Shown here: positions 1-5,577 of the stretch, piece by piece
How positions within the stretch are numbered: the stretch's first letter is position 1
How the letters are laid out: every line of letters begins with the position of its first letter
Source: Propionibacterium sp.
Lineage (GTDB): Bacteria; Actinomycetota; Actinomycetes; Propionibacteriales; Propionibacteriaceae
NCBI GenBank assembly: GCA_012514785.1
Contig: JAAYZP010000311.1
Location: 1 to 6,969 of the forward strand
Length of the DNA: 6,969 nucleotides
Direction: 5' to 3'
Translations under genes and position numbers: made by a program
The notes under the pieces: generated by a model
Told to the model about the DNA's origin: nothing
Database searches by the model: none
Seen by the model: only the letters and a program-made list of their open reading frames with translations

Positions 1-254
1 ATGCGGTCCCGGTCCCGCTCGAAGCAGGTGCGGTACTCGTCGGGCTCCTCCGCGCGGGCGCGGTTGCCGGCGCCGACGGCGAACGAGGCACCCGGATCGA
101 GCGTGAGCCGCTCGAACTCCTCGCGCTGCTCCCGGCGACGCGGGCCGCCGACGACGCGCGCGTGCGACGTCGCATGCGCGGTCACGACCTCGTCGTCACC
201 GTGGCCGTGCATGGTGGTGGCCCACAGCTTCGCTCGGGGCAGGGGCTCGTTCAC
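1..254 (-). CDS. dgt: dGTP triphosphohydrolase-like protein, N-terminal fragment (runs off left edge)
   Basis: Eighty-four N-terminal codons of a leftward gene are present; the rest lies outside the window. The readable end is EYRTCFERDRDR (residues 73-84), which matches the conserved segment just before the HD metal-binding core of deoxyguanosinetriphosphate triphosphohydrolase-like proteins (R-T-x-F-x-R-D-R-D-R). Those enzymes cleave dNTPs to nucleoside and triphosphate in the cytoplasm. None of the catalytic HD residues are in view, so the call rests on this motif and on the neighbour: dus next to dgt is a recurrent actinobacterial pair. The GTG start is chosen because it follows the dus stop by one base and has GGAGGA four bases upstream. 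An ATG overlapping the dus stop is followed at once by a stop. The preceding residues (about 15-70) are polar and variable, including MHGHGDDE. Confidence 0.62.
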   Translation of the reverse strand, partial: MNEPLPRAKLWATTMHGHGDDEVVTAHATSHARVVGGPRRREQREEFERLTLDPGASFAVGAGNRARAEEPDEYRTCFERDRDR

Positions 255-255
255 G

Positions 256-1398
256 TCATCCTCCACTCGTGTCGAGTTCGGCCTCGGAGAGGTCCAGGCC
301 CGTGCCGCTGGTGTCGTCGAGCCAACCATGCGGCAGGACCACCTTGCCGCGCGGGCTGCCCTGCCGTCCACGCGGCGTGCCGACCTCGGCCTCCGGGAAC
401 TCCGCGTCCGCGTCCAGCAGGCCGACCAGTTCGTGCAGTTCCTCGATGCTGGAGACCATGGCGAAGCGCCGACGCAGGTCGCCGACGGGGTAGCCCTTGA
501 AGTACCAGGCCATGTGCTTGCGGAGGTCGACGATGCCGCGCTCGCCCATGATGCCGGTCAGGAGTTCGGCGTGCCGGATGATCGTGGCCGCCACCTCGCC
601 GAGCGTGGGTCGGCGTCGGTCCGCCTCGCCCGCGAAGGCGGCGGCGAGGTCGCGGAACAGCCAGGGGCGCCCGAGGCAGCCGCGGCCGATCACGACGCCG
701 TCGCAGCCGGTCTCCTCCATCATGCGGATGGCGTCCTCGGCCTCCCAGATGTCGCCGTTGCCCAGCACCGGGATGTCGACGGCCCGCTTCAGCTCGGCGA
801 TGCGCGACCAGTCGGCCTCGCCGGAGTAGGACTGGCGCACGGTGCGCCCGTGCAGCGCGATGGCGGCCGCGCCCTCGTCCTGGGCGATGCGCCCGGCGTC
901 CAGGAACGTCTCGTGCTCCTCGTCGATGCCGATGCGCGTCTTGATGGTCACCGGCACCCCGTACTCGTCGGCGGCCCGAACCGTCGCGCGGACGATCGCG
1001 CGCAGCCGGTCGCGCTTGTACGGCAGCACCCCGCCGCCGCCCTTGCGGGTGACCTTCGGGACGGGGCAGCCGAAGTTGAGGTCGATGTGGTGAGCGCCGT
1101 GTTCCTCGATGAGGATGCGGGAGGCATCGGCCATGGCGTCGGCGTCGACGCCGTAGAGCTGCACGGAGCGCGTCGTCTCACCGGGGTCGAACTGCAGCAT
1201 CCCGCGGGTCTTGTGGTCCCCCACCACGAGCCCGCGCGAGGTGATCATCTCGCACACGTAGAGCCCGGCGCCCTGCTCGCGGCAGAGCTGGCGGTACGCG
1301 GCGTTGGTGACCCCCGCCATCGGTGCGAGCACGACGGGCAGATCCACCACGACGGCGTCGCGGCGGCTGGGTGCGTGCAGGCGCAGTGGAGCAGCCAT
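256..1398 (-). CDS. dus: tRNA-dihydrouridine synthase (DusB-like)
   Basis: This 380-residue protein is an FMN-dependent enzyme that uses NADPH to reduce uridine to dihydrouridine in the D-loop of tRNA. The family motifs appear in order: LAPMAGVTNAAYRQLC (residues 24-39, FMN-binding start of the TIM barrel), DLNFGCP (106-112) with catalytic Cys111 followed by the glycine run KGGGGVL, TIKTR (151-155), LHGRT (182-186), GNGD (213-216) and IGRGCLGRPWLF (237-248), which binds the FMN phosphate. The helical C-terminal domain follows (about 265-335). A polar tail from about 335 to 380 is longer than in E. coli DusB and ends in acidic residues. The ATG start has AGGAGGAG four bases upstream. Downstream, dgt begins one base after the stop, so the two are cotranscribed. 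Substrate uridine positions cannot be told from sequence. Confidence 0.95.
   Translation of the reverse strand: MAAPLRLHAPSRRDAVVVDLPVVLAPMAGVTNAAYRQLCREQGAGLYVCEMITSRGLVVGDHKTRGMLQFDPGETTRSVQLYGVDADAMADASRILIEEHGAHHIDLNFGCPVPKVTRKGGGGVLPYKRDRLRAIVRATVRAADEYGVPVTIKTRIGIDEEHETFLDAGRIAQDEGAAAIALHGRTVRQSYSGEADWSRIAELKRAVDIPVLGNGDIWEAEDAIRMMEETGCDGVVIGRGCLGRPWLFRDLAAAFAGEADRRRPTLGEVAATIIRHAELLTGIMGERGIVDLRKHMAWYFKGYPVGDLRRRFAMVSSIEELHELVGLLDADAEFPEAEVGTPRGRQGSPRGKVVLPHGWLDDTSGTGLDLSEAELDTSGG
259..264 (-). promoter_or_regulatory. Ribosome binding site of dgt inside the dus 3' end
   Basis: On the minus strand this reads GGAGGA, a near-perfect Shine-Dalgarno sequence made from the last two glycine codons of dus. 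It sits four bases before the GTG at 254-252 and decides that start. It implies translational coupling of dgt to dus. Confidence 0.65.
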
Positions 1399-1412
1399 GG
1401 ATCTCCTCCTCG

Positions 1413-1432
1413 TTCAAGACCACATGGGATTG
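1413..1432. repeat. Near-palindromic motif, copy 1 (dus upstream region)
   Basis: The plus strand carries TTCAAGACCACATGGGATTG. Its first 17 bases match 15 of 17 with copy 2 at 3863-3879, giving the shared pattern TTCAANACCACRTGGGA. The core CCACRTGG is (nearly) palindromic. In this copy the motif covers the predicted transcription start and leader of dus. The reading frame through it is not the dus frame, so the match is not due to shared protein sequence. Its function is unknown; it could be an operator or a leader element. Confidence 0.4.
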
Positions 1433-1459
1433 TACGTGGCGACCCTCAGATCCGATCAA
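1429..1459 (-). promoter_or_regulatory. Predicted promoter of dus-dgt
   Basis: On the minus strand TACAAT (1434-1429) is a good -10 element. A possible -35, TTGATC (1459-1454), lies 19 bases upstream inside the last codons of the alpha-galactosidase gene. The start of transcription would fall near 1422, giving a leader of about 24 bases that contains the strong dus ribosome binding site. The 19-base spacer is longer than the ideal 17, so the -35 is uncertain. The gap between the genes is only 47 bases and shows no terminator, so read-through from the upstream gene is also likely. Confidence 0.45.
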
Positions 1460-3578
1460 TCACGAAGAGCACCGCCGACGACGGCCTGAGCGTGGGTGCC
1501 CGCAGCCCGGCTGCGGCGAGCTGGGCGCCCGTCATAACGATCTCCCCGTCCATCCAGGGCACCTGGAGGTGGCCCGGCACCGAGGTGGGGTCGATCGTGG
1601 TGACGCGGTAGGTGGCGTCGTCGTCGAGGCCGGGGAAGCGGATCGGCCCGATCGACGCCGTCGCGGACGCCTCCAGCATGGCCAGCGAGAAGATGGCCTG
1701 CTGCTTCGTGACGATCCCTTTGCAGTAGGTGCCGGGGACGTCCACGTCGACGCGGACCAGGCGCCCCGTGAGCAGGGTGCGGCGGTGCTGTTTGTACCAG
1801 TCGATCCACCAGCCGAGCTCCTCGGCCTCCTCGTCGGTGGCCTCAGCGAGGTCCCATTCGACGCCCAGGTGACCGAACACGGCGGTGGCGGCGCGGTAGC
1901 CGAGATGGTGGAGCCGACCGGTGACGCGGGAGAGCCCGGAGGCGATGTGGCTGCCCATCAGCTCGAGCGGGACGAGCTGCCCCGTCCACCAGAGCATCCG
2001 CTGGCGGTCGTCCGGGTCGATGTTGTCGGAGACCCAGACGCGCTGGGCGCGCTCCAGCACCTCCAGATCGATCCGCCCACCGCCCGACGAGCAGGACTCG
2101 AACTCGATCTTCGGGAACCGGCGGCGGAGCTCGTCGAAGAGTCGGTAGAAGGCGCGGGTCTGCGCCGAGACGGCCGCCTGCCCCTGGGGTGCGGTGCCGG
2201 CGTCGATGAGGTCGCGGTTGTGGTCCCACTTCACCGCGTCGATGCGGTACTCGGTGAAGATCGCGCTCATCTGCTCCAGCACGTGCTCGAACGCCTCTTC
2301 GACGGTGAGGTTGAGGACGAATTGGTGGCGCGACGGCACGGGCACTCGGTCCTCCACCTGCATCACCCACTCGGGGTGCGCGCGGGCGACGTCGGAGTCG
2401 AGGTTGACCATCTCGGGCTCGAACCACAGCCCGAATTCCATGCCGAGCCCGTGGACGCGGTCGATGAGCGGGTGGAGGCCGTCCGGCCACACGTCCGGGC
2501 TCACCACCCAGTCCCCCAGCCCCGCGCGTTCGTGGCGGCGACCGCCGAACCAGCCGTCGTCGAGCACGAAACGTTCGATGCCCACGGCGGCCGCGCGTTC
2601 GGCGAGGTCGATGAGCCGGTCGGCGTCCTGGTGGAAGTAGACGGCCTCCCAGACGTTGAGCGCGACGGGGCGGTCGGGTCCCGGGGCCACCGGCAGCGCG
2701 CGGAGGTGTTCGTGGAAGCGCGCGGCCTGCGCGTCGAGGCCCACGGCGTAGTTGAAGTACACCCAGGGTGAGCGGTAGCGCTCGCTCTCGCGGAGGCGGC
2801 CCTCGCCCGGCAGCAGGAGTTCGCCGCCGCCGAGCGTCTGGGCTCCGATGAAGTCCCGTTCGACGACGTGGATGTGATTGCCGCTCCAGGCGGTGTGCGC
2901 CGCCCAGATCTCGCCGTGCCGGTAGCCGAAGCCCTCCTCCCCCACGCTGAGGATCATCGCGGCGTCGGCGCCCGTGCGTCCGTGGCGGCCCTCGCGACGG
3001 TGTGCGCCCACACCCAGAGCGCGGCGCTGCGGCATCCGCTCGGCGGCCCAGCGGCCGGCGAAGTCGAGCGCCTCGCTCGCCACCAGCGGCACGGGCAGCC
3101 GCACGGTCAGCTCGTCGACGCCGAACGCCTCGGGCCCGTGGTTGGTGATCTCGGCGCAGGCACGCACCAGCCCGGTGGGCAGCATCTCGATCGTGATCAG
3201 CATCGTGGCAGCGGCGGCCTCCGCCCGGAACGTGGCCCGCCCCGCGCCCACGGCGACGAACCCATCGACGGCGCGCCCGTCGACGGTGGCCTCGACGACG
3301 CGCCACGCGGGGCTCCAGGCGGCGCCGTCGCGGGACCCGATCAGGCCCGGGGTCCCGGTCCAGCCGAAGCGGGCTTCGGGCACCACGCCCAGCCGGAGGG
3401 GGTCGTCGAGGGAGTTGCCGGCGAACATCCAGCGCGCGCCCCGGGCGATGTGGTCGAACTGCGCCTCGCTCACGGCGCCGATCGCCGCACCCCAGTGGAT
3501 GACCTCCGGCAGCCCGTCGTCGGTGGCGGAGACCAGCAGCGAGACGCCTGCGGCTTCCAGTGCGATGCGGGCATCCAT
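1446..3578 (-). CDS. Alpha-galactosidase, glycoside hydrolase family 36
   Basis: A 710-residue retaining alpha-galactosidase that removes terminal alpha-1,6-galactose from melibiose, raffinose-type sugars or galactomannan fragments. It has the three-part GH36 layout: N-terminal beta-sandwich (about 1-300), TIM barrel (about 300-615) with FVLDDGWFG (337-345), GLWFEPEMVN (383-392) and KWDHNR (450-455), and a C-terminal beta domain (about 620-710). By family knowledge Asp452 in KWD is the nucleophile. Asp518 in SDN, after the ESCSSGGGR segment (495-502), is the acid/base. The length is normal for the family and there is no signal peptide, so it acts in the cytoplasm on imported sugars. No sugar transporter or sugar regulator lies in the window. 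The ATG is preceded by AGGAG seven bases upstream, inside the end of the small upstream gene, whose stop lies one base before this start, so the two are cotranscribed. Exact substrate is not predictable. Confidence 0.93.
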   Translation of the reverse strand: MDARIALEAAGVSLLVSATDDGLPEVIHWGAAIGAVSEAQFDHIARGARWMFAGNSLDDPLRLGVVPEARFGWTGTPGLIGSRDGAAWSPAWRVVEATVDGRAVDGFVAVGAGRATFRAEAAAATMLITIEMLPTGLVRACAEITNHGPEAFGVDELTVRLPVPLVASEALDFAGRWAAERMPQRRALGVGAHRREGRHGRTGADAAMILSVGEEGFGYRHGEIWAAHTAWSGNHIHVVERDFIGAQTLGGGELLLPGEGRLRESERYRSPWVYFNYAVGLDAQAARFHEHLRALPVAPGPDRPVALNVWEAVYFHQDADRLIDLAERAAAVGIERFVLDDGWFGGRRHERAGLGDWVVSPDVWPDGLHPLIDRVHGLGMEFGLWFEPEMVNLDSDVARAHPEWVMQVEDRVPVPSRHQFVLNLTVEEAFEHVLEQMSAIFTEYRIDAVKWDHNRDLIDAGTAPQGQAAVSAQTRAFYRLFDELRRRFPKIEFESCSSGGGRIDLEVLERAQRVWVSDNIDPDDRQRMLWWTGQLVPLELMGSHIASGLSRVTGRLHHLGYRAATAVFGHLGVEWDLAEATDEEAEELGWWIDWYKQHRRTLLTGRLVRVDVDVPGTYCKGIVTKQQAIFSLAMLEASATASIGPIRFPGLDDDATYRVTTIDPTSVPGHLQVPWMDGEIVMTGAQLAAAGLRAPTLRPSSAVLFVIDRI

Positions 3579-3579
3579 G

Positions 3580-3855
3580 TCAGAACTCCTGGGGATTGAG
3601 GTAGGCGCTGGGTTCGTCGATCGCCTTGAGCAGGACCGGCGTGAGTAGCATCTTTGCGTCGTAGCCGGAGAAGGCGCGGCGGTAGGCGCCGACGTTTACC
3701 CATTTGCTCAGCAGCGCGGCGAGCCCTTCGTCGTCGATGTTCTTCAGGACCTCGACGTACTCGTTGCCCTCCCTGCCGCGCCAGAACTCGGCCACGAGTT
3801 CCAACTCGGCCAGGAGTGCGTCGTCGGCGTCGGCGAACCGGCTCATCGCGATCAT
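3580..3855 (-). CDS. Uncharacterised small acidic protein coupled to the alpha-galactosidase
   Basis: I do not recognise this family. From the ATG at 3855 it is 91 residues, starting MIAMSRFADADDALL and ending SAYLNPQEF. It is soluble, has no signal peptide, membrane segment or cysteine, and looks mostly helical: an acidic leucine-rich helix (about residues 9-25), a second helical stretch through KNIDDEGLAALLSKW, then a more basic AYRRAFSGYDAKMLL region. Its stop precedes the alpha-galactosidase start by one base, so the two are translated together. The start is uncertain. A GTG at 3891 (103 aa, with GAGG four bases upstream) and an ATG at 3846 (88 aa) are alternatives. I prefer 3855 or 3846 because the GTG version would place coding sequence across the motif at 3863-3883, which is non-coding at its other copy. 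Codon use matches its neighbours, which argues for a real gene. Confidence 0.6.
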   Translation of the reverse strand: MIAMSRFADADDALLAELELVAEFWRGREGNEYVEVLKNIDDEGLAALLSKWVNVGAYRRAFSGYDAKMLLTPVLLKAIDEPSAYLNPQEF

Positions 3856-3856
3856 G

Positions 3857-3889
3857 GTTCCATTCAACACCACGTGGGACTTGCGGAAC
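3857..3889. repeat. Imperfect inverted repeat centred on CCACGTGG in the divergent region
   Basis: Arms GTTCC (3857-3861) and GGAAC (3885-3889) flank an inner CAA (3865-3867) / TTG (3881-3883) pair and the perfect palindrome CCACGTGG (3870-3877), all centred within a base of 3873-3874. It lies between the small leftward gene and the znu operon. It could be an operator or a hairpin in the leftward transcript. It is not followed by a T-run, so it is not an intrinsic terminator. Confidence 0.35.
3863..3883. repeat. Near-palindromic motif, copy 2 (upstream of the small unknown gene)
   Basis: TTCAACACCACGTGGGACTTG matches the motif at 1413-1432 at 15 of its first 17 bases, with a one-base insertion before the final TTG. 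Read on the minus strand, both copies give CCCAYGTGGTSTTGAA shortly upstream of a start codon (8 bases before the ATG at 3855, 14 bases before the dus ATG). Confidence 0.4.
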
Positions 3890-3910
3890 ACCCCACCTCT
3901 ATCTGATAAT
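3881..3910 (+). promoter_or_regulatory. Predicted promoter of the znuACB-zur operon
   Basis: TTGCGG (3881-3886) as -35 and GATAAT (3905-3910) as -10 are separated by 18 bases. Transcription would begin about 7-8 bases after the -10, at or next to the A of the znuA ATG (3918). There is no purine-rich ribosome binding site in the preceding 25 bases, so a leaderless mRNA is the simplest reading. The -10 lies wholly inside the Zur-type palindrome. Confidence 0.55.
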
Positions 3911-3918
3911 GATTATCA
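3904..3918. promoter_or_regulatory. Zur (Fur-family) operator, perfect 7-1-7 palindrome
   Basis: TGATAATGATTATCA is a perfect inverted repeat of seven bases around a central G. It is the classic Fur-family operator form and close to actinobacterial Zur sites (TGAAAATNATTTTCA type). It covers the predicted -10 and ends on the first base of the znuA ATG, so a bound repressor would block RNA polymerase directly. The operon it controls encodes zinc uptake and a Zur-like regulator, so zinc-dependent repression by Zur is the likely use. The small leftward gene begins 13-60 bases away and could share the control. Confidence 0.85.
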
Positions 3919-4838
3919 TGAAGAAGCTCACGCTGGCACTCCTGCCCACTGCCCTGCTCCTGTCCGCATGCGGCGGCGCGCCCGCTGCAGAGAACGAGAA
4001 GCCCCGGGTGGTGGTGAGCTTCTACGCACTCGAGTATGCGGCGCAGGAGGTCGTCGGCGACGCCGCGGACGTCACCACCCTCACCATGCCCGGCGTCGAC
4101 GCCCACGACCTCGACCTCAGGCCCAGCCAGATCGCCGACATCGGCACCGCCGACCTCGTCGTCTACCTGGACGGGTTCCAGCCCGCCGTCGACGACGCCG
4201 TGGGCCAGGCGGGCCACGACCGCGTCCTCGACGTCACCGATGCCGCCGACCTGATCGAGGCCCACGATGATCACGACCACGACGACCACGATCACGATGA
4301 CCACGATCATGACCACGGCGACCACGATCCGCACTTCTGGCAGGACCCCGAGCGCATGGCGCAGGTGGGCCGGGCGATCGCCGAGGAGCTCGGCGCCACC
4401 TACCCGGAGCACGCCGAACAGTTCCGGCAGGGCGCCGACGCGCTCGCGGAGGAGATGGTCGCGCTGGACGACGAATACCGCACGGGACTCGCCGAATGCA
4501 CCCGGTCCGAGTTCGTCACGTCGCACCAGGCGTTCGGCTACCTCGCTGACCGCTACGGCCTCACCGAGATCGCGATCAGCGGCCTGAGCCCCGAGGCCGA
4601 GCCCTCGCCCGCCCGCATCGCTGACGTGCACCACCTCGCTGAAGAGCACGGCATCACGACCATCTTCTTCGAGACCCTGACCAGCCCGGCCGTGGCGGAG
4701 GCCATCGCGGGCGACCTCGGGGTGGCGACCGCGATCCTCGACCCCCTCGAGGGTGTGAGTGAGAATTCGCCCGGCGACGACTACCCTTCGATCATGCGCG
4801 CCAACCTCGAAGCACTGCGAGTCGCCAATGACTGCTGA
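3918..4838 (+). CDS. znuA: Zinc ABC transporter substrate-binding lipoprotein ZnuA
   Basis: This 306-residue lipoprotein captures zinc outside the membrane and hands it to the ZnuB permease. A lipoprotein signal (MKKLTLALLPTALLLSAC) ends in the lipobox LSAC, with Cys18 the lipid-attachment site. The cluster A-I metal receptor fold is supported by the expected ligands: His63 (DAHDLDLRPS), His139 (DPHFWQDP), His203 (TSHQAFGYL) and an acidic residue in GDDYPSIMRANLEAL (Asp287 or Asp288). A His/Asp-only loop (residues 116-137) lies before His139, as in zinc-type rather than manganese-type receptors. Cys194 and Cys306 could form a disulfide. The ATG at 3918 is preferred because it begins the signal peptide with MKK. 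An in-frame ATG at 3909 would add MII but lies within the operator. It overlaps znuC by 11 bases. Confidence 0.94.
   Translation: MKKLTLALLPTALLLSACGGAPAAENEKPRVVVSFYALEYAAQEVVGDAADVTTLTMPGVDAHDLDLRPSQIADIGTADLVVYLDGFQPAVDDAVGQAGHDRVLDVTDAADLIEAHDDHDHDDHDHDDHDHDHGDHDPHFWQDPERMAQVGRAIAEELGATYPEHAEQFRQGADALAEEMVALDDEYRTGLAECTRSEFVTSHQAFGYLADRYGLTEIAISGLSPEAEPSPARIADVHHLAEEHGITTIFFETLTSPAVAEAIAGDLGVATAILDPLEGVSENSPGDDYPSIMRANLEALRVANDC
4263..4328 (+). repeat. His/Asp codon repeat in znuA
   Basis: Twenty-two codons encode only His and Asp apart from one Gly, built from near-tandem CAC/CAT and GAC/GAT units of 6 and 9 bases. The protein loop (residues 116-137) has ten histidines and is the flexible zinc-binding loop typical of zinc-specific cluster A-I receptors. 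Such repeats can change length by slippage, so strain-to-strain variation is plausible. Confidence 0.75.
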
Positions 4839-5577
4839 CCTCCTCGTCCACGCCGAAGGCCTCTACGTCTCCCTCGACGGGATCCCGGTGCTCCGCGACG
4901 TCGGCATCGACGTCGCAGCCGGGGAAGCCGTCGGCCTCCACGGCGGCAACGGGTCCGGCAAGTCGACGCTGATCCGCACGATCGTGGGGCTGGTGCCGCA
5001 CCAGGAGGGCACGCTGCGGCTGTTCGGGCAGCCCTCATCCAAATTCCACGACTGGCAGCGCATCGGCTACGTGCCGCAGCACTCCGCGATCAACGTGCCC
5101 AACGCCACCGTCCGGGAGGTTGCGTCGTCGGGACGGCTGCCGCACCGACGACCGTTCCGGTGGGCCGGCCGGCAGGACCGACGAGCCATCGACGAGTCAC
5201 TCGAGCAGGTGGGCCTGATCGACCGCCGCGACTGGCCGTTCACGGCACTCTCCGGCGGGCAGAAGCAGCGCACGCTCATCGCCCGCGCGCTCGCCACCCG
5301 CCCCGACCTGTTCGTGATGGACGAACCGATGGCCGGCGTCGACCTGCACTCGCAGGAGGGGCTCGGCCACCTGCTCAGCGACCTCGTGCACGACGGTGCC
5401 GGCCTGCTCGTCGTCCTCCACGAGATCGGCGCGGTCGAGCTCGACCGCAGCGTGACGCTCTGCGACGGCCGGATGACCGACGAGGAGCACGACGGCAACC
5501 CCGGACATGCCACGACCATCCCTGAACCCTCCTTCTTCGGCCTGGAGGACCCCCTGGTGAGGAACCGCAATGATTGA
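4828..5577 (+). CDS. znuC: Zinc ABC transporter ATP-binding protein ZnuC
   Basis: This 249-residue cytoplasmic ATPase powers zinc import through ZnuB. All nucleotide-binding motifs are intact: Walker A GGNGSGKST (39-47), Q-loop Gln84 (YVPQHS), ABC signature LSGGQKQR (141-148), Walker B LFVMDEP (161-167), D-loop AGVD (169-172) and H-loop His198. The QHSAIN and NVPNATVREV segments after the Q-loop are typical of the zinc/manganese subfamily. A C-terminal extension of about 35 residues after the core is polar and ends in SFFGLEDPLVRNRND. The ATG at 4828 overlaps the znuA stop by 11 bases and gives the usual N-terminus. An in-frame ATG at 4759 would add 23 residues lying inside znuA, of low-quality sequence. 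There is no good ribosome binding site, so translation is probably coupled to znuA. Confidence 0.95.
   Translation: MTADLLVHAEGLYVSLDGIPVLRDVGIDVAAGEAVGLHGGNGSGKSTLIRTIVGLVPHQEGTLRLFGQPSSKFHDWQRIGYVPQHSAINVPNATVREVASSGRLPHRRPFRWAGRQDRRAIDESLEQVGLIDRRDWPFTALSGGQKQRTLIARALATRPDLFVMDEPMAGVDLHSQEGLGHLLSDLVHDGAGLLVVLHEIGAVELDRSVTLCDGRMTDEEHDGNPGHATTIPEPSFFGLEDPLVRNRND

Noticed and set aside
1..1611. Long rightward open frame of 536 codons opposite dus and dgt
   Set aside because: It is antisense to well-supported dus and dgt genes and shows only the Ala/Val/Gly/Asp/His-rich composition of a GC-rich shadow frame, with no recognisable motif.
1843..3306. Leftward open frame of 487 codons within the alpha-galactosidase gene
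   Set aside because: Arg/Pro-rich translation in a shifted frame of a gene whose own frame has all GH36 motifs.
3857..3889. Possible intrinsic terminator in the divergent region
   Set aside because: The inverted repeat is imperfect and neither strand has a following T-run. It lies between divergent gene starts, where a terminator is not expected.
3864..4649. Leftward open frame with a Val/Ile-rich stretch opposite znuA
   Set aside because: The hydrophobic run is simply the antisense of the His/Asp codon repeat; there is no initiation signal or family similarity.
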